From JBGTIS01 sp041745535 (GTDB lineage: Bacteria; Bacteroidota; Bacteroidia; Cytophagales; Cyclobacteriaceae): a DNA stretch of 64,000 bases. The stretch's first letter is position 1; every line of letters starts with the position of its first letter. Under the pieces are notes generated by a model. It was not told where the DNA came from and searched no databases. It saw only the letters and a list, made by a program, of their open reading frames with translations. Both the position numbers and the translations under genes were made by a program. Below, one piece after another: positions 24,974 to 34,664 of this stretch. The stretch covers positions 56,168 to 120,167 of the forward strand of contig JBGTIS010000261.1 of NCBI GenBank assembly GCA_041745535.1, written 5' to 3'.

Positions 24974-26467
24974 ATGAATCTTTCCAAAGATTTATACGCG
25001 ACTTCGCTTGCCCTGGCAACCGACCTGTACCAGCTTACCATGGCGTACGGTTACTGGAAATCGGGCATCGCGGAAAAGGAATCGGTGTTCAACCTGTTCT
25101 TCCGGAAAAATCCGTTTAAGGGTGGGTTCACCATCAACTGTGGTTTGTCGTATGCCATCGACTATCTGAATAACTTTCATTTTCAGCAGGACGATATTGA
25201 TTACCTGAAAACCCTGAATGGGCAGGATGGAAAACCTTTGTTTGAAGATGATTTTCTCCAATACCTGAAAGCACTTAAATTCAATTGCGACATCGCCGCG
25301 ATTCCTGAAGGAAAAGTGGTGTTTCCACATGAACCTTTGCTGCGGGTAAAAGGCCCTATTTTGCAATGCCAGCTACTGGAATCGCCGTTGCTGAATATCA
25401 TTAATTTTCAGACGCTGATTGCCACCAAAGCGGCCCGCATTTTCCTGGCCGCCAAAGGCGATCCGATACTGGAATTCGGTATGAGAAGGGCACAGGGCAT
25501 GGACGGCGCCATGGCGGCAAGTCGTGCCGCTTATATTGGCGGCTGTAGTTCCACGTCTAATGTGCTGGCGGGTAAACTGTTTGGCATTCCGGTGAGCGGT
25601 ACCCATGCCCATAGCTGGGTAATGGCCTTCGACGACGAAGTTACTGCTTTTGAAACCTACGCGAAAGCGATGCCCAATAACTGTATTCTGCTGGTAGATA
25701 CCTACGATACCATCCAGGGAATAAAGCATGCCATTGAGGTGGGTAAGAAAATGAAAGCCGAAGGGAAACATCTGATTGGCGTTAGAATTGATTCGGGCGA
25801 CCTGGCTTATTTTAGTATGCAGGCCCGTGAAATGCTGGACGAAGCCGGCTTAACTACTACCAAAATTGTGGCCAGCAACGATCTGGACGAATACATCATC
25901 AGCAGCTTGAAAGAGCAGCATGCCAAAGTGGGGGTATGGGGAATTGGTACCAAACTGGTTACCGCTTACGACCAGCCGGCCTTAGGGGCAGTGTATAAAC
26001 TGGCTGCGATGAAAAACGACGGCGGGAAGTGGGAATATAAAATAAAACTGTCGGAACAGGCCATCAAAGTAAATAACCCCGGCATACAGCAGGTACGGCG
26101 TTTTTATATGGACAACAAAACGGGCGAAAAAAGCATGATGGCCGATATGCTGTACGATACGCTGCAGCCCTTGAAAGACCACAATAAAATAATAGACCCG
26201 ATGGATCCTACCCGTCGCAAGGTAATCAATCCGGATGAGCTCGTTTTTGAGGAATTGCTTATTCCCATAGTAAAAGCGGGCAAGCCTGTGTATCAGTCGC
26301 CGGATATTGAAACCATCAAAGCCCTTACCCAAACCGAATTATCGCGATTACCTTCCGGTGTGAAGCGGTTTGTGAATCCGCACAGCTATCCGGTTGGATT
26401 AGAAGAAAAACTATACACCGATAAAACCGATCTGATTCTGAAACTAAGGAATCTGAATGATGTGTAA
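24974..26467 (+). CDS. pncB: Nicotinate phosphoribosyltransferase
   Basis: A 497-residue enzyme that joins nicotinate to PRPP to give nicotinate mononucleotide in the NAD salvage pathway. It begins LATDLYQLTMAYGYWKSG, typical of the family; GTHAHSWVMAFDDE (around 210-223) holds the histidine that is phosphorylated with ATP, and IGVRIDSGDLAYFS matches the substrate-binding core. It lies 10 bases after pyk, linking NAD supply with glycolysis. Confidence 0.93.
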   Translation: MNLSKDLYATSLALATDLYQLTMAYGYWKSGIAEKESVFNLFFRKNPFKGGFTINCGLSYAIDYLNNFHFQQDDIDYLKTLNGQDGKPLFEDDFLQYLKALKFNCDIAAIPEGKVVFPHEPLLRVKGPILQCQLLESPLLNIINFQTLIATKAARIFLAAKGDPILEFGMRRAQGMDGAMAASRAAYIGGCSSTSNVLAGKLFGIPVSGTHAHSWVMAFDDEVTAFETYAKAMPNNCILLVDTYDTIQGIKHAIEVGKKMKAEGKHLIGVRIDSGDLAYFSMQAREMLDEAGLTTTKIVASNDLDEYIISSLKEQHAKVGVWGIGTKLVTAYDQPALGAVYKLAAMKNDGGKWEYKIKLSEQAIKVNNPGIQQVRRFYMDNKTGEKSMMADMLYDTLQPLKDHNKIIDPMDPTRRKVINPDELVFEELLIPIVKAGKPVYQSPDIETIKALTQTELSRLPSGVKRFVNPHSYPVGLEEKLYTDKTDLILKLRNLNDV

Positions 26468-26837
26468 GGCGAAACCTAAGCGGTAACTCAATTTTTTGAA
26501 ATCAATCCGGATGAAGTACGGATGCATGTAAACAAATGCATGTAAAATACACACGTCATTCTGGTAAATTCAGGCAAATACACGTGAAAGCTACGTAGTA
26601 TCCTCACGAATTCATTCAAGTAGTTGAGCAAATATAATAAAGTACTCCTTGCCGGATGAGTGATATCGGGCGAAACTCTAAATTACACCGCGAACCGTGT
26701 TTATGGAATTGAGCATTGAATATTGAAACTTGAGCCATAGAATGCTTAAACTGAGTAAAGCCTAAACAAGGCAGTATTAAGGATTTATGAGGCAGAAGCA
26801 TTTTTAAATAGGGAAAAGATTCGGGAGGCGCAAGTGG
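26468..26837. other. 370-base intergenic region with repeats
   Basis: No supported gene. It holds an 11-base tandem repeat (26522-26546) and a stretch (26555-26610, GTCATTCTGG... CTACGTAGTATCCTCACG) that resembles the dispersed repeats of type GTCATCC...GCGAAGTATCC seen in many Bacteroidota. Similar wording occurs in the element at 39443-39635. Confidence 0.45.
26522..26546. repeat. Tandem direct repeat ATGCATGTAAA
   Basis: ATGCATGTAAA occurs at 26522-26532 and again at 26536-26546, 14 bases apart. Each copy includes the palindrome ATGCAT. Role unknown. Confidence 0.6.
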
Positions 26838-27152
26838 CTATATCGATTTGCGCAGGGAAGCAATGGCTTTCCAGGCCAGTGTATATACCGAGCGGATGGA
26901 AATAGACACCAGGTGAGAAGCTTTTTCGTACGAATATTTATCGAAAAATATGTACCGAATCACTTCTCGTTGCCGCAAAGGTAGTTTATCAATACAATGT
27001 GCCAGTCTGGATTGTAGTTCCTGGTCGTGCTGGGCTTCAATCAGCAATTGCTCGTGAGAGGGCACCAGCGTTAGTGCGTTTAAAGTAAAAAAAATGCCAC
27101 ATAGTATCAATAATAGAATATGGTTTTGAATAAAATGAATTTTTATTAACAT
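26838..27152 (-). pseudogene. Truncated sigma-70-like protein (region 4 only)
   Basis: The last 50 residues of a 104-residue frame read LPLRQREVIRYIFFDKYSYE, then KASHLVSISIRSVYTLAWKA and IASLRKSI, a clear sigma region 4 / LuxR-like helix-turn-helix as found in extracytoplasmic-function sigma factors of Bacteroidota. Region 2, needed to bind the -10 and core polymerase, is absent; the first 25 residues are a hydrophobic run that does not look like part of a sigma factor. The adjacent gene starts only 55 bases further, so the 5' part was lost by deletion. Probably non-functional. Confidence 0.6.
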
Positions 27153-27206
27153 TACCTTTCAAAACTAATTGAATCATTGTAACACCTTCCTAATCCTGAA
27201 ACGTCT

Positions 27207-28070
27207 ATGAAAATATTTCTGCTTCTTATTGTTGCCTTTGCGATGCCCCTCATGCTATTGGCCCAAACCGGAAAAGTATCGGATAACCTTACCCTGCCCA
27301 GTAAAATACTGAACAGCGATCGGAAATATGCCATCTATCTGCCGCCCGATTATGAAACTTCTCAGCGCGCTTATCCTGTATTATACCTGTTGCATGGCGC
27401 CGGCGACGACCAAACCGGCTGGGTACAGTTTGGCGAAGTACCGCATATTACCGACAAAGCCATTGAGGAAGGAACCGCCACCCCCATGATTATTGTGATG
27501 CCCGATGCCGATACCGGCCAACGGGGTTATTTCAACAGTGCGAAGGGCGACTGGCGCTATGAAGATTTCTTTTTTGAGGAATTTATGCCTTACATAGAAA
27601 AAACCTATCGCATTAAAAGCGACAAACGATATCGCGCGGTTGCCGGTTTGTCCATGGGGGGCGGCGGAAGCTTTATGTATGCGCTCCACCATCCGGAACT
27701 GTTTTCTTCGGCCTGTCCGCTGAGTGCCTATGTGGGGCCACTTTCCCTGGAAGAAACCAAGGCCCGCCTGGAAAGGAATGGTGAAAGTAAAATTTCCGAT
27801 GCGGATGCCAAAGCTTATTATGAACGCCACAGCGCTTTACCCCTGATTGAGGCCATGCCCGAAGATCAGAAAAAAGCTGTGCGCTGGTACATCGATTGCG
27901 GGGATGATGATTTTTTGTACGAAGGAAACTCACTGGTACACATTGCCATGCGAAAAAAGGAAATCCCTCATGAATACCGGGTGCGGGAAGGTGGCCATTC
28001 CTGGACCTACTGGCGTACCGCTTTGCCTACGGTATTGTCGTTTGTTTCTGAAGCGTTTCATCAGTACTGA
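27207..28070 (+). CDS. Secreted esterase of the esterase D / feruloyl esterase family
   Basis: A 287-residue alpha/beta hydrolase with a signal peptide (residues 1-19, ending LLAQ). The nucleophile is Ser in AGLSMGGGGS (about residue 149), with Asp in YIDCGDDDFLY and His in GGHSWTYW as likely triad members, as in the putative esterase family PF00756. Such enzymes release acyl or feruloyl groups from carbohydrate; the substrate is not known. ORF start ATG at 27207 gives the signal peptide directly. It is divergent from the sigma remnant. Confidence 0.85.
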   Translation: MKIFLLLIVAFAMPLMLLAQTGKVSDNLTLPSKILNSDRKYAIYLPPDYETSQRAYPVLYLLHGAGDDQTGWVQFGEVPHITDKAIEEGTATPMIIVMPDADTGQRGYFNSAKGDWRYEDFFFEEFMPYIEKTYRIKSDKRYRAVAGLSMGGGGSFMYALHHPELFSSACPLSAYVGPLSLEETKARLERNGESKISDADAKAYYERHSALPLIEAMPEDQKKAVRWYIDCGDDDFLYEGNSLVHIAMRKKEIPHEYRVREGGHSWTYWRTALPTVLSFVSEAFHQY

Positions 28071-28176
28071 CCTTTGTAAAAAAGAACATGAGGCATTCTA
28101 GTGAAAAGAATTGATCGCTGCCGCGATCTGATTGACTGGGTGCGACTCCCTGCATAAAAATTAAACGTACAAACAT

Positions 28177-29316
28177 TTGAAAATCGCGATCATTGGGGCA
28201 GGCATAGCAGGTTTAACCACCGCGGTTGCCCTGAAGGAAAAAAATATTGATACCGTACTGTTTGAGGCCAGCGCGGAAATAAAGGCAGTAGGCGCCGGGC
28301 TTGGGTTGGCCGCCAATGCCATCAAAGCTTTTGATGTGTTAGGATTGAAAGCGGACCTGATCCATCGGGGCAGACTGCTGAACGCTTTAACCATTTACGA
28401 TCATTATGGCAAGGTGATCACTAACACCGGCACCCAAAATGTGGTAAATAAATATGGGGAAGATAATTTCACCATTCATCGGGCTGATTTGCATGCCTTT
28501 TTGTGTGACCAACTGCCACAGCATACCGTATATACCGGCAAAAGATTAACGGCAATCACCCAGGACGCCCGGTGCGTAACACTTCAGTTTCATAACCAGA
28601 CCTCCTTTACAGCTGATTATGTGATTGTGGCAGATGGCGTTCATTCCACTGCCCGACAGCAGTTAATACCAAATGCAAAGCCACGGTATGCCGGATATAC
28701 CTGCTGGCGGGCCGTAATTAACCATTCCAGTTTACAAACACACAATGTGTCTGAAATTTGGGGACCAAAAGGCAGGTTTGGCATTGTGCCGCTGAAAGCG
28801 GATAGCATTTACTGGTTTGCCTGTATCAATAGTCCCCGGAACAACCCCGAATTGAAAAAGTACAAAGTTCAGGATTTGCTCAATCAATTTAATGGCTATC
28901 CTGCCGAGGTGGAAATCGTTTTGAAGGAAACAAAAGACAAAGACCTGATTTGGAATGATATTATTGATCTGAATCCAATAGACCGGTTTGCTTTTGGCCG
29001 GATCGTACTGATTGGTGACGCCGCCCATGCCACCACGCCTAATATGGGACAGGGCGCCTGTCAGGCCATTGAAGACGCGGTTTGTCTGGCGGAAGCAATG
29101 ACCAAACACTCTGATTTTCAAAACGCGTTTAGGGCTTTTGAGCGGTTAAGGTTAAAAAGAGTGCATTGGGTGACCCATACTTCCTGGAAACTTGGTAAAG
29201 TAGCCCAGCTCTCAAATCCAGTATTGTCCGCTTTGCGCAATGCTGTCTTCCGCGTGCTACCCGCCTCTTTTAGCGAAAAGCAGCTTGAGAAACTTTACGA
29301 TACTCGTTTTTCTTAA
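28177..29316 (+). CDS. FAD-dependent monooxygenase
   Basis: A 379-residue flavoprotein of the aromatic hydroxylase type. The FAD-binding GAGIAGLTTAVALKEKN is at residues 7-23, the DG-type motif YVIVADGVHS is near 148-157, and LIGDAAHATTPNMGQGACQAIEDA near 283-306 binds the flavin ribityl and pyrophosphate. Similarity is to salicylate/kynurenine-type and TetX-like monooxygenases, but the substrate cannot be told. The start codon is TTG at 28177, giving MKIAIIGAG directly; no ATG is in a suitable place. Confidence 0.85.
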   Translation: MKIAIIGAGIAGLTTAVALKEKNIDTVLFEASAEIKAVGAGLGLAANAIKAFDVLGLKADLIHRGRLLNALTIYDHYGKVITNTGTQNVVNKYGEDNFTIHRADLHAFLCDQLPQHTVYTGKRLTAITQDARCVTLQFHNQTSFTADYVIVADGVHSTARQQLIPNAKPRYAGYTCWRAVINHSSLQTHNVSEIWGPKGRFGIVPLKADSIYWFACINSPRNNPELKKYKVQDLLNQFNGYPAEVEIVLKETKDKDLIWNDIIDLNPIDRFAFGRIVLIGDAAHATTPNMGQGACQAIEDAVCLAEAMTKHSDFQNAFRAFERLRLKRVHWVTHTSWKLGKVAQLSNPVLSALRNAVFRVLPASFSEKQLEKLYDTRFS

Positions 29317-29391
29317 TGCTTATGGAATATAAAATTTTGAGAAAGGGTAATAACTTCTTTGTTACAACCTTACCCAAATAACATAATGTCC

Positions 29392-29423
29392 ATTGCCGGG
29401 TTATGTAGCAGTAATTAGCTTTG
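29392..29423 (+). promoter_or_regulatory. Candidate promoter for the DUF748 gene
   Basis: ATTG at 29392-29395, a 20-base spacer, then TAGCTTTG (exact TAnnTTTG) at 29416-29423, 19 bases before the ATG at 29443. Confidence 0.5.
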
Positions 29424-29442
29424 TAATCAAACAGCATGAACC

Positions 29443-30504
29443 ATGAAACGTGGGTGGGTTATTTTTTTTATTGTTTTAGGGGCAATCATAGCGCTTCGAA
29501 TTGTACTTGAACCTGTTGTAAAACATTATGTGAACAAGACGTTGCGGCATATGGAGGGCTATCAGGGTAGTATTGAAGATGTGGATATCAATCTGTATCG
29601 GGGCGCTTATGTAATTGAAGGCCTTGAAATAAAGACAACGACTGATAGTTTGCCCCAACCTTTTATTAAACTGGATTCTTTGGATTTATCCATTCACTGG
29701 GACGCGCTTTTAAATGGAAAAATCGTAGGAGAGGTAATTCTGATTCGGCCTGAGATAATTTTTATATCCGAGAAGGAAGGTGATCAGGAACAAACCGGTG
29801 AAGAGCAGGACTGGGTAGCCACCCTGGAAGAACTGATGCCGCTGACTGTTAATCAGTTTCAGGTGATTGATGGGAAAGTTTCTTTTCAGGACCCTTCCGT
29901 TAATCCTCCGGTAGATATTACGATGGATAGGCTGGAGATCATGGCAAAAAATCTTTCTAATATAGAAGACAGCACTTTGGATATGCCCGCTACCGTTACC
30001 GCTTCAGCCACTTCGCTTGGCAATGGCAAGTTGAACCTGGATATGAGAATGGATGTATTAAATGAAACCCCGGAGTTTGACGCCAAACTCAAGTTTATGT
30101 CGGTAAACCTGCCAGACCTGAATGATTTTATCAGCGCGTATGCCAATTTTGATGTAGAAGAAGGAGTTTTTAGTGTAATTACCGAGATACGGGCCGATAA
30201 TGGAAAATTGTCGGGTTACATCAAGCCCTTTTTTGAAAACTTAAAAGTTTTTAGCCTGGAAAAAGACCTGAAAGAAGACGATGGCTTTTTCAGAAAAATA
30301 TGGGAAGGGTTGGTAGGGCTGGGCTCCGAGGTATTTGAAAATCAATCCAAAAACCAGGTGGCTACCGAGATACCGATAGAAGGTGATATCTCCTCACCAG
30401 AAGCCAATATACCCAAAACTATCTTTAATATTCTCAAAAACGCATTTGTAAATGCCTTTGAAAAAAGATTTGAAAGTAGCGCCGAAGCGCGATCTCCCCC
30501 ATGA
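29443..30504 (+). CDS. DUF748 / AsmA-like envelope protein
   Basis: A 353-residue protein with one N-terminal membrane helix (residues 5-22) and a large beta-rich periplasmic part. The pattern YQGSIEDVDINLYRGAYVIEGLEI followed by LDSLDLSIHWDALLNGKIVGEVILIRPEI matches DUF748 / AsmA-type repeating beta-groove proteins, which are linked to lipid transfer or envelope biogenesis. Near the C-terminus GDISSPEANIPKTIFNILKNAFVNAFEK is also typical. Function is inferred only from the family. Confidence 0.75.
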   Translation: MKRGWVIFFIVLGAIIALRIVLEPVVKHYVNKTLRHMEGYQGSIEDVDINLYRGAYVIEGLEIKTTTDSLPQPFIKLDSLDLSIHWDALLNGKIVGEVILIRPEIIFISEKEGDQEQTGEEQDWVATLEELMPLTVNQFQVIDGKVSFQDPSVNPPVDITMDRLEIMAKNLSNIEDSTLDMPATVTASATSLGNGKLNLDMRMDVLNETPEFDAKLKFMSVNLPDLNDFISAYANFDVEEGVFSVITEIRADNGKLSGYIKPFFENLKVFSLEKDLKEDDGFFRKIWEGLVGLGSEVFENQSKNQVATEIPIEGDISSPEANIPKTIFNILKNAFVNAFEKRFESSAEARSPP

Positions 30505-30601
30505 AAAGTTAAATTTATTGATAAGTAAATCTTCCGTTGATATTTTTATGTTTTTTTCTAATTTCAATTTTTTGTGATGAATAAAAACCAGTTATATATC
30601 T

Positions 30602-31180
30602 ATGAACTCCAGTATTAAACAGTCTTTCCCACCGCAATACGATAACATAAATCAGGCTACCAAAGTGGCTGGTTTTAGCATGGCGTCTGATGTGTTAACC
30701 GGATCACTTTTGCGTACACTGGCTGCTGCCAAACCTGCTGGCAAGCTGCTGGAACTAGGCACTGGGACCGGGCTTTCCACTTCCTGGATACTGGATGGTA
30801 TGGATGCACGCTCATCGCTGATTTCCATAGACAATACTGCCAAATTTATTGATATCGCCAAACAGTATTTGGGTAACGACAGCAGGTTGCTGCTGGAGAG
30901 CATCGACGGTGAGGCTTGGATCAGGGCGCGCGAGGGAGAAAAGTTTGACTACATTTTTGCCGATACCTGGCATGGAAAATACCTGATGCTGGAAGAAGTA
31001 TTGGCCATGTTGAATGCGGGAGGTTTTTATATTATTGATGACATGATTCCGCAACCCAACTGGCCGGAAGGGCACGCTCAGAAAGCAATGAAACTGATGG
31101 ATGAACTGGAAAAAAGAGAAGATCTGGCACTTACCAAACTTACCTGGTCTACCGGTATCATCATTGGGGTAAAAAAATAA
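30602..31180 (+). CDS. O-methyltransferase-like class I SAM methyltransferase
   Basis: A 192-residue methyltransferase. Motif I is LLELGTGTGLSTSW (about 49-62), followed by SLISIDNTAKFIDIAKQYL (acidic residue binding the ribose), DYIFADTWHGKY (motif IV) and GGFYIIDDMIPQPNW. It resembles O-methyltransferases of the COMT-like bacterial family (PF13578/PF01596). The acceptor is unknown. It stands alone, between the DUF748 gene and asnB. Confidence 0.75.
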   Translation: MNSSIKQSFPPQYDNINQATKVAGFSMASDVLTGSLLRTLAAAKPAGKLLELGTGTGLSTSWILDGMDARSSLISIDNTAKFIDIAKQYLGNDSRLLLESIDGEAWIRAREGEKFDYIFADTWHGKYLMLEEVLAMLNAGGFYIIDDMIPQPNWPEGHAQKAMKLMDELEKREDLALTKLTWSTGIIIGVKK

Positions 31181-31315
31181 AGATTTGTTAATTAGTTTGT
31201 AGGAAAGCTACCTGAATGCCAACTCATGGCAAGCAGTATTATTTTTTGATATGAAATTCTGAAAAAAGAAAAATATAATTTGGTGAATTTTAAAACGGTT
31301 TCTGTTGTAATATTA

Positions 31316-31323
31316 TAACTTTG
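31316..31323 (+). promoter_or_regulatory. TAACTTTG -7 element upstream of asnB
   Basis: Exact TAnnTTTG match 97 bases before the asnB ATG. No TTTG at the usual distance upstream; a TTTCTG lies near. Confidence 0.42.
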
Positions 31324-31419
31324 TGTGTTATCGGTTATGAAAAATACCAGGTTTCTGGTTTTTATCTGATGTATATCATAATGTTAAACAAAATAAAACA
31401 CAGTTAATACGAAAAAATT

Positions 31420-33087
31420 ATGTGTGGAATTGTTGGTGTATTCGATTTAAAAGCAAACACGGAGGAACTAAGGACACAGGTTCTGGGTATGTCGAAAAAA
31501 ATTCGTCACCGTGGTCCTGACTGGTCAGGTATTTATTGTGGCGACAAAGCCATTCTGGCACACGAGCGGTTAGCCATTGTCGATCCTATTTCAGGGGGGC
31601 AACCCCTGTACAGCGAAGATGGTAACCTGATTCTGGCTGTAAATGGTGAGATCTACAACCATGAAGAGTTGCGCGACCGCTTAAAGGTTCCTTATCATTT
31701 TCAAACCAGTTCCGATTGTGAAATCATTCTGGCCCTTTATCGGGAGAAAGGGATTCATTTTCTAGACGAACTGAATGGGATTTTTGCCATTGCCTTATAC
31801 GATCAGGAAAATGACGAGTATCTGATTGCCCGCGATCATATGGGAATTATTCCCTTGTATATGGGTTGGGATAGTGACGACAATTTCTACGTTTCTTCTG
31901 AGCTTAAGGCCTTAGAAGGTACTTGTTCTAAAATAGAAACTTTTCCTCCCGGTCATTTTTTGTATAGCAGAGACGGAAAAGTACAACCCTGGTACAAGCG
32001 TGAGTGGACCGAGTATGATGCCGTAAAAAACAATACTACCGATATCGCGCAATTAAGAAAAGCCCTGGAGAATGCCGTGCACCGGCAGCTGATGTCAGAT
32101 GTGCCTTATGGCGTGTTGTTATCTGGTGGGTTAGATTCTTCTATTGTGTCGGCCATCGCCAAAAAATACTCTGCGCTTCGGGTAGAAGCCCACGATTCTA
32201 CAGTAGCCTGGTGGCCCCAGTTGCATTCATTTGCTATCGGTTTGGAAGGATCACCCGATCTGGCTGCCGCCCAAAAAGTGGCCGACCATATCGGAACTGT
32301 TCACCATCAGATTGTTTTCTCTATTCAGGAAGGTCTGGATGCCATTTACGATGTTATTTATCATCTGGAAACTTATGATGTAACCACCGTGCGTGCCTCT
32401 ACCCCGATGTATCTTTTGGCCCGCGCTATTAAGTCTATGGGTGTAAAAATGGTATTGTCTGGAGAAGGCGCCGATGAAATATTCGGGGGTTATCTGTATT
32501 TTCACAAAGCGCCCAATGCCCGTGCTTTTCATGAAGAAACCGTTAGGAAACTAAGCAAACTACACCTTTACGATTGCTTACGCGCCAATAAATCACTGGC
32601 CGCCTGGGGTATTGAAGGGCGGGTTCCTTTCCTGGATAAAGAATTTATGGATGTGGCCATGCGGTTAAATCCTGAAGATAAAATGGCGAAAAACGGTCGG
32701 ATGGAGAAGTGGATTTTGCGGAAAGCGTTTGAAGATTATTTGCCCGAAAGCGTAGCCTGGCGGCAGAAAGAACAATTTTCAGACGGGGTAGGGTACAGCT
32801 GGATTGATACGCTGAAAAGCATTGTATCTGAGAAGGTTTCTGATGAAGATCTGGCGAACGCGAAATCCAGGTTTCCGGTACAGCCTCCTCAAACCAAAGA
32901 GGAATACTATTACCGGTCTATTTTTAGCCAGCATTTTTCTTCTGATGCGGCGGCAGCTACTGTACCTTCGGTAAAGTCAGTGGCCTGTAGTACACCGGAA
33001 GCGCTGGCCTGGGATGCCACTTTTCAGAATATGAATGATCCCTCAGGCCGTGCTGTTAAAAATGTACACAACGAAAGTTACAAATAG
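31420..33087 (+). CDS. asnB: Asparagine synthase (glutamine-hydrolysing)
   Basis: A 555-residue cytosolic enzyme making asparagine from aspartate, ATP and glutamine. It starts MCGIVGVFDLK with the catalytic Cys at position 2 after Met removal, has the glutaminase residues in HRGPDWSGIY, and the synthetase PP-loop LSGGLDSSIVSAIAKKY near residue 232. The long C-terminal segment with GEGADEIFGGYLYFHKAP is standard. Length fits AsnB of enterobacterial type. Confidence 0.95.
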   Translation: MCGIVGVFDLKANTEELRTQVLGMSKKIRHRGPDWSGIYCGDKAILAHERLAIVDPISGGQPLYSEDGNLILAVNGEIYNHEELRDRLKVPYHFQTSSDCEIILALYREKGIHFLDELNGIFAIALYDQENDEYLIARDHMGIIPLYMGWDSDDNFYVSSELKALEGTCSKIETFPPGHFLYSRDGKVQPWYKREWTEYDAVKNNTTDIAQLRKALENAVHRQLMSDVPYGVLLSGGLDSSIVSAIAKKYSALRVEAHDSTVAWWPQLHSFAIGLEGSPDLAAAQKVADHIGTVHHQIVFSIQEGLDAIYDVIYHLETYDVTTVRASTPMYLLARAIKSMGVKMVLSGEGADEIFGGYLYFHKAPNARAFHEETVRKLSKLHLYDCLRANKSLAAWGIEGRVPFLDKEFMDVAMRLNPEDKMAKNGRMEKWILRKAFEDYLPESVAWRQKEQFSDGVGYSWIDTLKSIVSEKVSDEDLANAKSRFPVQPPQTKEEYYYRSIFSQHFSSDAAAATVPSVKSVACSTPEALAWDATFQNMNDPSGRAVKNVHNESYK

Positions 33088-33311
33088 GGGTCTGTCTACT
33101 TTGCTAAATCCTTTACAGCAAAAGTGCTTCATGACGGTGAGATGTTTTTTTGATGGGATAGGATAAAAATGAGTGAATGGAATATTTCGTCCGTTGATTT
33201 ACGATCTTGATATGCGTTGTTTCCAAATGTTGCCCGGCTTTTTTTATACCACAGCAACATAACTTGATAAGGGCATGTAAAAAGTACCAAATATTTACTT
33301 AAGTTAACGCC

Positions 33312-34658
33312 ATGAAATGGTGGATTGTGTACCAGAATATTGTAAAATCAAATACTTTGGATCAGGCGAGCCATACCCTCAGGGGGCTTGATTTCTGGAG
33401 AAATATTCTGTTTACGAATATCATAATGTATTTGCTGCCGGTAAGTTTTATTGCCCTGATTCCAGGGGTAATTATGTCTTTCAGCAGCAATATTCCCTTG
33501 TTGGGAGTTTACGATATGCTGGCTGTGCTGATGTTTGCCGCTATTGGTTTGGTACCCAATATCACTTTGTTAGTAAGAAAGTGGCTCTTCGTTCTAACGC
33601 TTTACTTTATTACAGTTGTACTGCTTATTTACCTGGGTTCTTTTGGCCCAGGCTTGCTTTATTTTCTGGCTATTACCATTTTTATTTCGCTTATTTTTGG
33701 TACCCGGCAAGGATATATTTCTGTTGGCCTCAATACCTTTCTTTGTTTGGGTTTTGCTGTGGTAATTCATTTTCAGGTACTAGAAGTTAAGCTGGTAAAT
33801 ATTTATTCAATAGGTTCGTGGATAGCCGTTTCTTCTAATCTTATTTTTCTGGGTTTGGTAATTGTTGCCTCATTGGATTTACTGTTTAGCGGTTTGCAGG
33901 CTACTATTGAAAAAGAAGATCATTTACAAACGCGACTCAAAGCAGAAGGTGTAGCTCTAGAAAAAATGGTCAACGTGTTACAAACGAAAAACCAGGAATT
34001 AGAACAATTCGCCTACATTGCCTCTCACGATTTGCAGGAACCTTTACAAACCGTATCCAGTTTTACTATTTTGCTGGAAAAGCAATACCAGGGACAATTA
34101 GACCAAACCGCGGATGTTTATCTGAATTATATTTCTCAATCGGTATCGCGAATGCAGGCATTAATTTCCGGCTTGCTGGATTATGCGCGGATTGGACATG
34201 AAAAACAGCCTGAACTGGTTAATTGTAACGATATATTAAAAGCTGTAATGGATGATTTGGATGCTACCATTAAAGCAAGTAACGCGAACATTAAGCTGGG
34301 TCATTTCCCAACCATTGAGGTGTATCCGGTGGAATTCAAACAATTATTTCAGAATCTGGTAAGCAATGCCATAAAATTCAGAAAAGAAGGTATTTTCCCG
34401 GAAATCAGTATAACTGCCGCTGAAGAGCAAAGCTCCTGGGTTTTTTCTGTGGCAGACAATGGCATTGGTATCGACAAAGTATTTTATGAGAAAATTTTTG
34501 TGATTTATCAGCGTTTACATCCAAGGTCAAAATACGAAGGTACTGGGATTGGCTTGGCGCATTGCAAGAAAATTGTAGAATTGCACGGAGGAAAAATCTG
34601 GGTAGAATCGGAACCGAATGCAGGAAGTATTTTTTATTTTAGGATTCCTAAAAAGTAA
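33312..34658 (+). CDS. Membrane sensor histidine kinase
   Basis: A 448-residue kinase. Residues 30-195 form about six membrane helices with almost no periplasmic domain, suggesting sensing within the membrane. A coiled-coil linker leads to the HisKA domain with the phosphorylated H239 in AYIASHDLQEPLQTV. The ATPase domain follows: N box NLVSNAIKFRKE, G1 VADNGIGID, F box and G2 GTGIGLAHCKKI. The stand-alone response regulator starts 6 bases after its stop, making a two-component pair. There is no DNA-binding output domain in the pair. Confidence 0.9.
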   Translation: MKWWIVYQNIVKSNTLDQASHTLRGLDFWRNILFTNIIMYLLPVSFIALIPGVIMSFSSNIPLLGVYDMLAVLMFAAIGLVPNITLLVRKWLFVLTLYFITVVLLIYLGSFGPGLLYFLAITIFISLIFGTRQGYISVGLNTFLCLGFAVVIHFQVLEVKLVNIYSIGSWIAVSSNLIFLGLVIVASLDLLFSGLQATIEKEDHLQTRLKAEGVALEKMVNVLQTKNQELEQFAYIASHDLQEPLQTVSSFTILLEKQYQGQLDQTADVYLNYISQSVSRMQALISGLLDYARIGHEKQPELVNCNDILKAVMDDLDATIKASNANIKLGHFPTIEVYPVEFKQLFQNLVSNAIKFRKEGIFPEISITAAEEQSSWVFSVADNGIGIDKVFYEKIFVIYQRLHPRSKYEGTGIGLAHCKKIVELHGGKIWVESEPNAGSIFYFRIPKK

Positions 34659-34664
34659 GAGATT

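Noticed and set aside
26616..26801. A 61-codon minus-strand frame
   Set aside because: Low-complexity and unlike a real protein; sits in the repeat-bearing gap.
33110..33150. TTTGCT/AGCAAA inverted repeat after asnB
   Set aside because: Weak stem without a following T run; not convincing as a terminator.
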